Notes: generated by a model from the letters alone, not told the origin. Counted from the first letter of the stretch, positions 46,101-55,229 are shown. The stretch is 64,000 bases of DNA from CAYVBJ01 sp964517005 (GCA_964517005.1 CAZFAJ010000006.1:1-64000), one strand, 5' to 3'. A program made the numbers and translations.

Positions 46101-47477
46101 ATGATCAAAATTTTCAAACACAGTATTGTCTTTTTATCAATGCTGGTTTTCACAGTACCGGCTTATGCCCAGGAGCTGCCGGCAAGTGCTATTGATAATG
46201 TAATGATTCACATGGCCGACGGCACAATTATCGATAGCGGTACTATTGTTTGGCGGAATGGCCTTATTGAAGCAGCCGGTGCCAATGCCGAAATTCCTTT
46301 TGACGCATATGTTATTGATGGCGGCGACAGTTTACATATTTACCCGGGTTTTATTGACGGATTGACTACCTGGGGCAGCCCGGACAGAGGGGAACCCGAA
46401 AGTGTTGATAATCCGGGTAATCCGGGTTATGAGCGCGCAGGTATTCAGCCGGACCGGTCTCCGCGGGAAGTTTTAAAAACTGATGATAAAAATCTTGCCG
46501 ATGCTTTGGAGTATGGATTTACGACCGCAATGTTAAGTTTGAAAGGTGAAATGCTTCCGGGCCGCTCCGATATCTTTTTTCTTCATGGCAAGGAAACCAA
46601 ATCCGGACTTTTTGAACAGGATAAGGGGCTGGTGTTTCAGTTTGAAGGGGCACGTGGTGGTTTTAGCAACCGGGCCTACCCCAATACGACAATGGGAGTC
46701 ATGGCTAAATTCAGACAGCTTATGTATGATGCCGAAGCCCTGAAAGACCACATGGATTATTTTGCATCCGCAGGAGGTGCAATACCTGCCCCGGAACGCG
46801 ATAATGTTTTGGAATCTCTTTTTCCGGTACTGGATAATGAGATTACCGTCTACTTCGCAGCAGATTCACCGGAGGATCTGGAACGATTCTTTACATTACA
46901 AGACGAATTCGGTTTTTCAGCTGTAGTTGTTTCAGGAAAAAATCTTTGGCATAAAGCAGATGAACTGGCTGACAAAAATATTCCGGTTCTCGCTTCTGTT
47001 GAATTGCCTGAGATGCCTGAATGGTATAAAAAAGAGAAAAAAGATGAGGATTCCGATAGCGGGGAGGAAACAGAACAGGATGAAGAGGCAGAACCGGAAG
47101 ATGAAGCAAATGATGAAGAGTTAACTGAAGAGGAGGAAAAATTTCGGGAGCGTCAGTTGAAATCCTATTTACAGGCCGTTAAGAATATCAGCAACCTGAT
47201 GAAAGCCGGTGTATCGGTTGGATTTTCCGGAAACGGATTAGAGCCGGACAAATTCGAAGAACACTTCAAAATTTTGATGGATGAAGGAGAGCTCACGAAA
47301 ACCGATTTAATCAAAATTTTGTCAATTAGCACCGCTGAAATACTGGATATTTCCCATAAAACGGGTGATATAAAACCAGGTAATATTGCAAGCTTTTCTG
47401 TAATGACAAAACCTTTTGGTGATGAGAAGTCTGAAGTTATCAAATCGGTTTCAAACGGAGTGATTCATGAATTTTAA
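46101..47477 (+). CDS. Secreted amidohydrolase-fold protein without metal ligands (first of three)
   Basis: The 458-residue protein has a signal peptide (1-24, ending AYAQ) and the amidohydrolase/imidazolonepropionase outline: an N-terminal small domain (DGTIIDSGTIVWRNGLIEAAG), the YPGFIDGL turn and the C-terminal strands (GDIKPGNIASFSVMT). The HxH pair that should follow the turn is absent (LTTWG), and FSGNGLE replaces the FGSD-type Asp, so no metal site is evident. A highly acidic stretch (about 313-353) interrupts the barrel. It may be a non-catalytic paralogue or partner of the next gene, whose start overlaps or follows the stop closely. Confidence 0.8.
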   Translation: MIKIFKHSIVFLSMLVFTVPAYAQELPASAIDNVMIHMADGTIIDSGTIVWRNGLIEAAGANAEIPFDAYVIDGGDSLHIYPGFIDGLTTWGSPDRGEPESVDNPGNPGYERAGIQPDRSPREVLKTDDKNLADALEYGFTTAMLSLKGEMLPGRSDIFFLHGKETKSGLFEQDKGLVFQFEGARGGFSNRAYPNTTMGVMAKFRQLMYDAEALKDHMDYFASAGGAIPAPERDNVLESLFPVLDNEITVYFAADSPEDLERFFTLQDEFGFSAVVVSGKNLWHKADELADKNIPVLASVELPEMPEWYKKEKKDEDSDSGEETEQDEEAEPEDEANDEELTEEEEKFRERQLKSYLQAVKNISNLMKAGVSVGFSGNGLEPDKFEEHFKILMDEGELTKTDLIKILSISTAEILDISHKTGDIKPGNIASFSVMTKPFGDEKSEVIKSVSNGVIHEF

Positions 47478-47493
47478 TAGTAAAAATACGCAC

Positions 47494-48927
47494 ATGCTTA
47501 AAACAGTTATGATTCCAATTTTAATTTTGTTTATTTCTGTACAGGTCCAGGCACAGACGAAAGGAGATAAGCTGATAAAAAATGGAACGGTGATTACCGT
47601 AACGGGTGATGATCTTCAGAATACCGATATTTTGATTCGCGATGGTATTATCAGGGAAATTGGAAAAAACCTTGCAGCACCTGAAAGTGCAGATATCATT
47701 GATGCAACGGGAAAATATGTTTTGCCCGGAATAATTGATGCTCATTCGCATTTAAATTCGATTGGTGTAAATGAGGCGACAAATCCCGTTACATCAGAAG
47801 TCACCATGTATGAGTCCATCGATCCGAACGCCGTTTCCATCTACCGGGCGCTTGCCGGTGGTGTAACCACAATAAACCTGATGCACGGTTCTGCAAATGT
47901 GATTGGGGGAAGAAATGCAACTCTGAAGTTGAGATATGGTCTGAGCCAGTACGAGATGAAGTTTGAGAACGCTCCCCAGACAATAAAATTTGCGCTTGGT
48001 GAAAATCCAACCAGGGTGCATGGCCAGGGAAGCGGGATTCAGCCCAGAACAAGGATGGGGGTTGAACAGGTTATACGCGATCATTTTGACGCAGCACTTG
48101 ATTACCGGCGAAATCGTGAAGCATATCTTGAGGCCAAACAGCAGTACGACCGGAGGCAGAGAGGAAACCCGCCGGTTCCTGTGGCCAAAAATCTAAGGCT
48201 GGAAGTTCTTGCTGATATTATAGACGGAAACATTTTGGTTCACACGCATTCTTACAGGGCAGATGAGATAGTTATGCTTAACCGCGTGTTCTCAGATTAT
48301 GGTATTAAGAACTATACAATGCAGCATGCAAATGAGGCCTTCAAGGTTGCGCCTGAACTTGCGAAAAACAATGCATACGCATCTGTATTTGCAGATTGGT
48401 GGGCGTATAAGTTTGAGGTTTATTACTCGACTGCTTTCAATGCGTCAATTTTAAATGCAAATGGTGTACTCACCAGTATCAATTCGGATAGCGGAGAACT
48501 CATTCGCCATCTGAATCATGAGGCGGCCAAAACCATGCGATATGGACAAACTTCTGAAAATGATGCCCTTAGAATGATTACCATCAATCCGGCTACCCAA
48601 TTGGGAATCGATGATAAAGTGGGAAGTATAGAAATTGGAAAACATGCTGATATTGGTATATGGAGTGCACATCCGCTAAGCATCTACAGTGTTAATGAGA
48701 TGACCCTTGTAGATGGTATTGTATATTTTAACAGGGAGGAGGATGCGGATGACATGCGCCTTGACAGAGCTGTTGAGCCTGAACTTACATTTGAAAAATC
48801 CCGGCAATTTATGTTTGAAAGCCTGGATGGAAGATCTTCAGATGCCTGTATGCAAGATGTATTCTATCTTTTTGGATCAGAAAATGAAATCTCAATGACC
48901 GGAAATTCAAATATTCACCATCATTAA
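47494..48927 (+). CDS. Secreted metal-dependent amidohydrolase (second of three)
   Basis: From ATG 47494 the protein has 477 residues with a signal peptide (1-21, ending VQAQ); an earlier ATG at 47467 would add nine residues and overlap the previous stop by eleven bases. The metal site is complete: DAHSH (Asp82-His86), His in LVHTHSYRADE, His in TMQHANEA, and Asp in SINSDSGE. The C-terminal PATQLGIDDKVGSIEIGKHADIGIW motif is typical of imidazolonepropionase-like amidohydrolases. It should hydrolyse a cyclic amide or dipeptide-like substrate in the periplasm; the substrate is unknown. Confidence 0.88.
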   Translation: MLKTVMIPILILFISVQVQAQTKGDKLIKNGTVITVTGDDLQNTDILIRDGIIREIGKNLAAPESADIIDATGKYVLPGIIDAHSHLNSIGVNEATNPVTSEVTMYESIDPNAVSIYRALAGGVTTINLMHGSANVIGGRNATLKLRYGLSQYEMKFENAPQTIKFALGENPTRVHGQGSGIQPRTRMGVEQVIRDHFDAALDYRRNREAYLEAKQQYDRRQRGNPPVPVAKNLRLEVLADIIDGNILVHTHSYRADEIVMLNRVFSDYGIKNYTMQHANEAFKVAPELAKNNAYASVFADWWAYKFEVYYSTAFNASILNANGVLTSINSDSGELIRHLNHEAAKTMRYGQTSENDALRMITINPATQLGIDDKVGSIEIGKHADIGIWSAHPLSIYSVNEMTLVDGIVYFNREEDADDMRLDRAVEPELTFEKSRQFMFESLDGRSSDACMQDVFYLFGSENEISMTGNSNIHHH

Positions 48928-48929
48928 TT

Positions 48930-50258
48930 ATGAATAGCACAATGAAATCACTTAATTTTGCAATCACCTCCTTGCTGCTTCTGTTTCTTCTGTATGAATC
49001 TGCTGTGTCTCAGATTCCTGAAAAACCTGAGTATGGCAAATTTGCAGTTACAAATGTGACTATTCACACAATCTCAGACGGACTCATTGAAGACGGAGTG
49101 GTGCTGATCGAAAATGATAAAATTGCATTTGTTGGTAAAAATGTCCGGATTGCTGATGATTATCAGGTAATAAATGCCACTGATAAACATATTTATCCGG
49201 GGTTCATTGATTCCCGAACCTATCTCGGTTTACGGGAGATCGGTGCTGTGCCCGTAACGATTGACCACCGCGAGATAGGATCTTTTAATCCTGAAATGAA
49301 TGCGTTTACTGCTATTAATCCGCATTCAGCAGCGATTCCGGTAGCTCGTGTTGAAGGTGTAACAAATGTTATTTCAGTTCCTGCATCCGGAAGAATATCC
49401 GGTAAAGCGACTCTGCTCGATTTGTGGGGTTATACACCGGATTCAATGGCCGTGCAAAAAACTTCAGCACTTCATCTCAACTGGCCCTCAGCAATGGGGT
49501 TTGGCAGATTCGACAGAAGAAGTGACAAGGAAATAAAAGAACAGTATGAAAAAAACCTGAAAGAGCTGAATGAGTTCTGGAGCAAAGCGGAAACTTATCA
49601 CCTTATGATGACTGAATTCAATCTTGATCCCGGAAATAAAAAACAGCCTGACAAAAATCAAAAACTGGATGCTATGCGTGATGTTCTGAATGGAGAAATT
49701 CCCGTAATAATCAGTGTTGATCGCGAAAAAGACATACTAAATGCCCTTGGCTGGATTCGGGAAAAAGAGTCTGTTAATTTTGTTTTATCTGGTGTTTCAG
49801 AAGGGTGGCGTGTAGCTGAGAAAATTGCTGATGCCGGTACTCCGGTTATCGTTAATACACTCTATACTCCAACAAGACCTTATGATAATTATCAGCGGCC
49901 ATATCAGAATCCAGGAATACTTTCAGATGCCGGTGTGAAAGTAATTTTCGGAACAGGTGAAACTGAAAATGTCAGAAATGTAGTTTATAATGCAGGATTT
50001 GCTGCTGCCTATGGAATGGATCGCGTTGAGGCTTTCAAGGGGCTGACTCTTTACGCCGCTGAAGTCTGGGGAGTGGATGATCGTCTTGGAAGCATTGAGG
50101 CAGGAAAACAGGCAAATCTGTTTATTGCCGATGGAGATCCTTTCGAACCAAAAACGCAGATTGAACATGTGTTTATAAAAGGCTTAAAAATTCCGATGAT
50201 CAGCAGGCACACACAACTCTATGAAGAATTTCTGAATCGTGATGCAGTAAATGAATGA
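48930..50258 (+). CDS. Secreted amidohydrolase-fold protein without metal ligands (third of three)
   Basis: The 442-residue protein has a signal peptide (about 1-27, ending AVSQ) and the amidohydrolase frame: VTNVTIHTISDGLIEDGVVL, the YPGFIDSR turn, and the closing VWGVDDRLGSIEAGKQANLFI motif. The HxH is replaced (SRTYLG), the mid-barrel His are lost (VIISVDRE, FVLSGVSEG), and FGTGETEN stands where the catalytic Asp should be. It begins two bases after the middle gene's stop, so the three genes are one operon. A non-enzymatic or regulatory role is inferred. Confidence 0.8.
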   Translation: MNSTMKSLNFAITSLLLLFLLYESAVSQIPEKPEYGKFAVTNVTIHTISDGLIEDGVVLIENDKIAFVGKNVRIADDYQVINATDKHIYPGFIDSRTYLGLREIGAVPVTIDHREIGSFNPEMNAFTAINPHSAAIPVARVEGVTNVISVPASGRISGKATLLDLWGYTPDSMAVQKTSALHLNWPSAMGFGRFDRRSDKEIKEQYEKNLKELNEFWSKAETYHLMMTEFNLDPGNKKQPDKNQKLDAMRDVLNGEIPVIISVDREKDILNALGWIREKESVNFVLSGVSEGWRVAEKIADAGTPVIVNTLYTPTRPYDNYQRPYQNPGILSDAGVKVIFGTGETENVRNVVYNAGFAAAYGMDRVEAFKGLTLYAAEVWGVDDRLGSIEAGKQANLFIADGDPFEPKTQIEHVFIKGLKIPMISRHTQLYEEFLNRDAVNE

Positions 50259-50283
50259 TTTATATTTTTGGAAAATTTAATCT

Positions 50284-51168
50284 CTAACGTCCAGATAGTT
50301 CTCTATAGATAAAAGACCAAAGATGATAAAATAACCAGCCGGTTACGAAGCCTGCAGCCGCATCAATGGCATAGTGAATCGACATATAAACCATTGAGAT
50401 GGCAATACCTGCAATACATATGACTAATAGTGTTGCTAATTTATGGTTTAAAGGCCTCAGTAAAAGAAATATGCCAACGCTTTGTCCTACATGAGAACTG
50501 GGAAAGGCAGCGCCATCGGGGGCTCCTACAGCAAATAAAAAATCCACAACTTCCGGAAGATATCCAATGTCACTGAAAAGAGTAGAGCGGTACTCAAGTG
50601 GTCCGAATACGGGAAACAGTAAATAAATCAAAACAAAGTTGATGAATATTCCTGTGTAAATAAATGCGAATCTCCCGATCTCACCTGATCTGCTTTTCCA
50701 CGTCCAAATAATAGAGCCGATCAATATTGGATAATATATCATATAGAAAAAATGAAACAGCTCAACCCAGAATGGCGACGAGAGTACTTCATAAAAGTTC
50801 AAATGGGGATTCCCAAATATTGCTGCATCCCAGCTCCTGACAACAGAATCAAAATTAAAACCGGGGCCGTAAAACAGATGTAAAAATATTTCAACTTCAT
50901 AATGTATTAACGCGATGATGAGTACTGGATAGCAGAAACGAATCAATCCCATAAATCCCTTTTTATAATTCCGGGACCCCATCCACCAGATAAATGCGGA
51001 GATTCCAAGATGAAGCAAACCTGTCTGCAAATAAATAAGTCCGCTCTGAATATTAAATAATGAAATGAGCGCAGTAACAATCAAAAAACATATTACCAGC
51101 TGATCAAACAGGTAGAGCTGTGATAAACCAGGGAAGAAGCCAGTTTTTTTAGTTACGCTTTTATTCAT
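50284..51168 (-). CDS. PAP2-superfamily membrane protein, AUR1/IPC synthase-like
   Basis: The 294-residue protein has about seven transmembrane helices. The phosphatase motifs are FPSSHVGQS (motif C2, His) and SIHYAIDAAAGF (motif C3, His and Asp). The N-terminal KxxxxxxRP motif is not obvious, which is typical of the AUR1-type phosphotransferase branch. Such enzymes move a phospho-head group onto ceramide (inositol phosphorylceramide synthase) or act as lipid phosphatases. In Bacteroidota-like bacteria this can contribute to sphingolipid synthesis. The call to the subfamily is pattern-based. Confidence 0.75.
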   Translation of the reverse strand: MNKSVTKKTGFFPGLSQLYLFDQLVICFLIVTALISLFNIQSGLIYLQTGLLHLGISAFIWWMGSRNYKKGFMGLIRFCYPVLIIALIHYEVEIFLHLFYGPGFNFDSVVRSWDAAIFGNPHLNFYEVLSSPFWVELFHFFYMIYYPILIGSIIWTWKSRSGEIGRFAFIYTGIFINFVLIYLLFPVFGPLEYRSTLFSDIGYLPEVVDFLFAVGAPDGAAFPSSHVGQSVGIFLLLRPLNHKLATLLVICIAGIAISMVYMSIHYAIDAAAGFVTGWLFYHLWSFIYRELSGR

Positions 51169-51347
51169 CCGGCAGGATTTATTGATCGTTATTTAAAGCT
51201 GAATTTCAAAAAATTAATTATTTAGAAAAGTTTTTACCCGTTTTCCCGGATACATCAAAAGAAGATGATGAGAATAAGCCGGAATTCAATAAAAGCCAAA
51301 AATCATTTCAATAAAAAAGTATGCACGTAAGTTTAACAGTTTGTTTT

Positions 51348-51380
51348 TAAATTTGATAAACAGATAAATTAAGTTTATCA
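51348..51380 (+). promoter_or_regulatory. Promoter -7 box plus inverted-repeat operator upstream of the TetR gene
   Basis: TAAATTTG (51348-51355) matches the TAnnTTTG -7 element. The inverted repeat TGATAAAC (51354-51361), 11 bases, GTTTATCA (51373-51380) overlaps it and covers the expected transcription start. This is the arrangement expected for autorepression by the TetR protein whose ATG is 35 bases downstream. No clear -33 TTG was found. Confidence 0.55.
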
Positions 51381-51414
51381 TTATTAAAAAAGCATTTGTT
51401 TAGAAAAAATTTAC

Positions 51415-51993
51415 ATGGCACGCACTAAAAACTACGATCCCGAAATTGTAACGGAGAAGGCAATGATGGTTTTCTGGAGAAATGGTTACAGAGCCACTTC
51501 GATGCGTATACTTGAAAAGGAGATGGGTATTAATCAGTTTTCAATTTATTCAAGTTTTGAAAGTAAACTAAACCTGTTTATTCAATCTCTGAGGAAATAC
51601 AGACAACAGGTTCGTGCCGGACTACTTAAAATACTGATTGAATCAGATGGATCACTCAACGACATACGCGAATTCATGAATCGCTTTGTTGAATCTGTAA
51701 AATCAGGAGAAACGCCTTCAGGCTGTTTAATCGCAAATACAGCTGCAGAATTTGGCAATACAAATGAGAAGGTTCTGGATGAACTGAATGATTATTACCT
51801 GATGCTTGAAGACCTGTTTTCTGCACTTCTCTCACGGGCAGCATCTAAAAAAGAAATTCCCAGATCTGTTGATATAACACGTTCAGCCAAGTTTCTTGTC
51901 ACATCAACCCAGGGAATGGCAGTAACTGCAAAGGTGATGAGCAGTGAAGATATGTCTGCATTCATTGACACGGTCATCGACTCGTTTAATTAA
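51415..51993 (+). CDS. TetR/AcrR-family transcriptional regulator
   Basis: The 192-residue protein has a TetR helix-turn-helix near the N-terminus (VTEKAMMVFWRNGYRATSMRILEKEMGINQFSIYSSFESK in two parts, about 11-50) and a helical ligand-binding C-terminal domain (about 55-190) of the TetR_C type, with SGCLIANTAAEF. A 27-base inverted repeat at its promoter suggests it represses itself. The AhpD-like gene 180 bases downstream on the same strand is the probable regulated target. Confidence 0.92.
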   Translation: MARTKNYDPEIVTEKAMMVFWRNGYRATSMRILEKEMGINQFSIYSSFESKLNLFIQSLRKYRQQVRAGLLKILIESDGSLNDIREFMNRFVESVKSGETPSGCLIANTAAEFGNTNEKVLDELNDYYLMLEDLFSALLSRAASKKEIPRSVDITRSAKFLVTSTQGMAVTAKVMSSEDMSAFIDTVIDSFN

Positions 51994-52173
51994 AAATCCA
52001 GCCGCTTTTTTGAGCTGATATATAGATAGATTTTTACACCGTTAATTACAACCCTGATTATAATTCTTCACATTTCTGTAAAATCTAAGCAATCGCTTTG
52101 AAATAAACCGAAAATATAATAGTTTCTAAGCAAACGTTAAGAAAACATAAACTAAATCAAATATACGTCAATT

Positions 52174-52743
52174 ATGAGTGTACAAACGAAATTTAAATTT
52201 GAACCTGTTACTTTAGAAAATGCAGAAGAACCTGCAAAAAGCACACTGCAACAAGCCAAGAATAACCTGGGATTTGTCCCGAATATGTATGAGTTCATGG
52301 CAGTGAACCCATCACTATTAACATCTTATACATCGAGCTACAATGCATTTCGCGAGGAGTCCGGTTTTACCCCTCAGGAACAGGAAGTTGTTCTTTTGTC
52401 GGTCAGTTATGTGAATGAGTGTGATTATTGCATGGCTGCTCACAGTTTTGTGGCTGATAAGATGTCAAATGTTCCAACTGAAGTAACGGACGCGATCCGC
52501 GATGGTAAAGAGATACCTGATGCAAAACTGAAAGCACTCAGTGAGTTTACAAAAAAAGTTGTAAAGGAACGCGGGTTTGTCAGCCATGAAGCAATTCAGG
52601 AATTTCTTGAAGCCGGATACGAAAAGAAACATGTATTTGGTGTGATTACCGGGGTCGGGGTTAAAACACTAAGCAATTATATGAATCATATTGCTGAAAC
52701 ACCTGTAGATGACGTTTTCAGTGAAAGAAAGTGGACCAAATAG
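52174..52743 (+). CDS. Carboxymuconolactone decarboxylase/AhpD-like peroxidase-related protein
   Basis: The 189-residue protein belongs to the AhpD/CMD superfamily. The redox motif is NECDYCMAAHSF (about 87-98), with the CxxC pair and the downstream His that form the proton relay in alkylhydroperoxidase AhpD. The N-terminal NLGFVPNMYEFMAVNPSLL region is typical of the peroxidase-related group of this superfamily. It likely detoxifies peroxides or electrophiles, using thiol chemistry. It follows a TetR gene, probably its repressor, and is closed by a strong terminator. Confidence 0.88.
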   Translation: MSVQTKFKFEPVTLENAEEPAKSTLQQAKNNLGFVPNMYEFMAVNPSLLTSYTSSYNAFREESGFTPQEQEVVLLSVSYVNECDYCMAAHSFVADKMSNVPTEVTDAIRDGKEIPDAKLKALSEFTKKVVKERGFVSHEAIQEFLEAGYEKKHVFGVITGVGVKTLSNYMNHIAETPVDDVFSERKWTK

Positions 52744-52770
52744 ACTCTTCTTTTTAGAACTACAATTATA

Positions 52771-52815
52771 GCCGCATCCGCTTGGGTTTACCCGGTAAAG
52801 GATGCGGCTTTTTTT
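52771..52815. terminator. Rho-independent terminator
   Basis: GCCGCATCC (52771-52779) pairs with GGATGCGGC (52800-52808), with an inner GGGTTTACCC hairpin in the loop and a run of seven T. It ends the AhpD-like transcript and lies just before the convergent GNAT gene. Confidence 0.85.
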
Positions 52816-52829
52816 CTTTGCGCTGAAAA

Positions 52830-53375
52830 TCAGGCCTTCAGTTCGTACTTCTGTTCGTTGAGGGGAACGCCAAACCGCGTTGAAGCAAACTCTTCCGATA
52901 GCTCAAAACCATATCTTTTGTAGAGAGAAGCTGCCGAATCTAAAATATCTACTGTCCACAGATAGGATGAGGTATAACCGCCTTCCCTGAATGATTTCAT
53001 GTAGTTGTTCATCAGCAGTTTCCCAAGGCCAATTCCCCGGTACTCTTTTCGTATCAGAAAATACCGCAGTTGTGAAGCTTCATCCCGGTTTAACAGAAAA
53101 AGAGAACCAATGATATTATTATCATCTTCACAAATCCAGATCCGGTCTTTTTGAGGATTGTGATTACGGTAAAATTCAGAGAAACTTTCGGCCACAAAAG
53201 ATTCAAAAAACAGATTAAATCCAAATTCTTCGCTGTACAGTTTTCCGTGCAAATAGATCAAATAACCGATATCACCCGGCTGTAATTTAGTCCGGATCTG
53301 TATGTCCTTCAGTGTTTTATTGAGGGGCTGTGTTTTCATCTTCAGGGAACTGTTTTCCATATAAGTGTTAACCAT
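52830..53375 (-). CDS. GNAT-family N-acetyltransferase
   Basis: The 181-residue protein has a GNAT fold. The acetyl-CoA-binding motif A is RKEYRGIGLGKLLMNNYM (about 113-130), preceded by the strand YFLIRKEY and followed by SAASLYKRYGFELSEEF. It resembles the GNAT domain of MarR-GNAT fusions, but no HTH domain is present. The substrate is unknown. It begins five bases after queG and is probably co-transcribed with it. Confidence 0.85.
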   Translation of the reverse strand: MVNTYMENSSLKMKTQPLNKTLKDIQIRTKLQPGDIGYLIYLHGKLYSEEFGFNLFFESFVAESFSEFYRNHNPQKDRIWICEDDNNIIGSLFLLNRDEASQLRYFLIRKEYRGIGLGKLLMNNYMKSFREGGYTSSYLWTVDILDSAASLYKRYGFELSEEFASTRFGVPLNEQKYELKA

Positions 53376-53380
53376 AAAGA

Positions 53381-54325
53381 TTAACGATTCTTGATATTTT
53401 TAGCTACAATTTTTGCACTTTCCATAAAATGATCATATCCGGCTCTTCTTACAGGACTTCCTTCAAATGCCTTTTCGAACTCATCTCTGTCTAGTTCCAG
53501 CCAGTTATCAATAGAATGAACAAGGGCAGCTTTACGTGGTTTTAAATCGGAAATATGCCCCGCAAGAGCATTGATGTTCCAGGGACATACATCCTGACAT
53601 ATATCACATCCGAACACCCAATCCCCCATATTTTCCTGATATCTTTTGTCGATTGACTCTTTTAGTTCAATTGTCAAATAACTGATACAGCGATTACTGT
53701 CAATCCGCCAGGGTTCATAGATTGCATCTGTAGGACACGCATCTATACATTTTGTACATGACCCGCAGTGGTCGGAGACAGGTTGATCATAATTAAATTC
53801 GAGATCGCAAATCATCTCACCGATTAAGAAGAAGGAGCCATATGATTTATTTAACAAATTGCTGTTTTTTCCAATCCAGCCTAATCCTGATCTCTCGGCC
53901 CAGGTTTTATCGAGAACCGGAGCGGAATCTACAAATACTCTTCCGCTTATATCACCCGCCGTTTCTTTAACAAATCCAAAAAGCTGTTTTAGTTTTTTTT
54001 TAAATACTTTATGATAGTCTCTTCCACGTGCATATTTGGCTATTTTAGGAACATTGTCACGATCATACTGCAGATTCTCTTTAAAATGGTAACTGGCGAT
54101 GACGCTAATTACACTTTTCGAGCCAGGCACCAGTTTTGTCGGATCAACCCGTTTATCGAAATAATTTTCCATCCAGTGCATTGAGCCGTGACGATTTTCC
54201 TTAAGCCAAGCCTCAAGCCGCCGTGCTTCAGTCTCCAAAAATTCAGCTTTAGCAAAACCACAGGCATCAAAACCAAGCTCCATGGCTCTTCCTCTTATGG
54301 CGGATTTTAGATTTTTATGATTCAT
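53381..54325 (-). CDS. queG: Epoxyqueuosine reductase QueG
   Basis: QueG (314 residues) reduces epoxyqueuosine to queuosine in tRNA, using cobalamin and two 4Fe-4S clusters. The catalytic Asp lies in VFVDSAPVLDKTWAERSGLGWIGKN as two adjacent segments. The clusters are in CGSCTKCIDACPTDAI and GCDICQDVCPWN, and the intervening RIDSNRCISYLTIELK segment is typical of the family. Its presence implies that tRNA is modified to Q in this organism and supports the queuosine-mannosyltransferase call at 14948. Confidence 0.95.
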   Translation of the reverse strand: MNHKNLKSAIRGRAMELGFDACGFAKAEFLETEARRLEAWLKENRHGSMHWMENYFDKRVDPTKLVPGSKSVISVIASYHFKENLQYDRDNVPKIAKYARGRDYHKVFKKKLKQLFGFVKETAGDISGRVFVDSAPVLDKTWAERSGLGWIGKNSNLLNKSYGSFFLIGEMICDLEFNYDQPVSDHCGSCTKCIDACPTDAIYEPWRIDSNRCISYLTIELKESIDKRYQENMGDWVFGCDICQDVCPWNINALAGHISDLKPRKAALVHSIDNWLELDRDEFEKAFEGSPVRRAGYDHFMESAKIVAKNIKNR

Positions 54326-54434
54326 ATTTAAAAATTAATAACCTTCATAAACTGCGATAAATCAACGGACTTATTTTACGGATTTGAAATTGCTTCAAAA
54401 TCTCATAGTGAAATAAGATATCATACTGTTTTTT

Positions 54435-54473
54435 TAATAAAAAAGACGCATAACTGTTTTGCTATGCGTCTTT
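54435..54473 (-). terminator. Rho-independent terminator of the FKBP gene
   Basis: GACGCATA (54445-54452) pairs with TATGCGTC (54463-54470); the minus-strand transcript ends in a run of U (plus-strand A-run at 54438-54444). It lies downstream of the FKBP lipoprotein gene and upstream of queG. Confidence 0.8.
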
Positions 54474-54512
54474 AATACTAACTTAATTAAGAAGCTGAGA
54501 AAAAGAGAGATT

Positions 54513-55229
54513 TTAACTCTTTACATCAATCAACTCCACTTCAAAAACCAGTACAGCCCCTGGTTCAATAATACTTCCCCGGGGAGGGTTACTTCCGTAA
54601 GCCAGTTCTGCCGGAATAAAGAATTCGTAAGTGGCACCTTCACGCATTAATTGCAAGCCTTCGGTCCATCCTGGAATAACCCTGTTTAAGGGGAATGTAG
54701 CAGGTTCACCCCGCTCATAAGAACTGTCAAACTCCCGGCCATCGAGCAGTTTTCCACGGTAGTGAACTTCAACTTCAGACTCTTCGGTGGGTCTGTCACC
54801 GCTTCCCTCCTCAACTACACGATACTGCAAACCGGAATCCGTTACCTGAACATCCTCTTTGGCAGCATTTTCTTCAAGAAATTCATCTCCTGCCAATTTA
54901 TTGATTTCAGATTGTTCTTCTCTTTTCGCGGCTTGGGTTTCCTGCAATTCCTGTTGAAAACGCTGCAGCGCCATCTGCATCTCAAAATCATTGATTTCGG
55001 CATCCTCTTTGTTCAGTGCTTGATTAAATCCGGCAATAAAGTTGTTAAAGTTTATCTCTTCGACACCTTCATTGGAAAGGTTGTCTCCATATAAATAGCC
55101 TAAACTATAACTAAGTGAGTCTAATTTAGTAGTAAGATCTGCATCTTGTTCAGCATTAAATTCATTATTGCATCCTGTAAAAATCAGAAAGGCAGCTGTA
55201 AAGATGCTTAGTATTTTTATCGTATTCAT
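54513..55229 (-). CDS. FKBP-type peptidyl-prolyl isomerase lipoprotein
   Basis: The 238-residue protein is a lipoprotein (lipobox FTGC, Cys20) with an FKBP N-terminal dimerisation domain (about 30-120, starting KLDSLSYSLGYLYGDNL) and a catalytic FKBP domain (about 130-238: VEVHYRGKLLDGREFDSSYERG, in two pieces, FPLNRVIPGWTEGLQLM and IPAELAYGS). The organisation matches FkpA/Mip periplasmic chaperone-isomerases that assist folding of outer-membrane proteins. It is monocistronic with its own terminator. Confidence 0.94.
   Translation of the reverse strand: MNTIKILSIFTAAFLIFTGCNNEFNAEQDADLTTKLDSLSYSLGYLYGDNLSNEGVEEINFNNFIAGFNQALNKEDAEINDFEMQMALQRFQQELQETQAAKREEQSEINKLAGDEFLEENAAKEDVQVTDSGLQYRVVEEGSGDRPTEESEVEVHYRGKLLDGREFDSSYERGEPATFPLNRVIPGWTEGLQLMREGATYEFFIPAELAYGSNPPRGSIIEPGAVLVFEVELIDVKS

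Noticed and set aside
46101..48927. Possibility that the first two amidohydrolase genes are one gene broken by a frameshift
   Set aside because: Each has its own signal peptide, small N-terminal domain and C-terminal closing motif, so they are separate complete genes.
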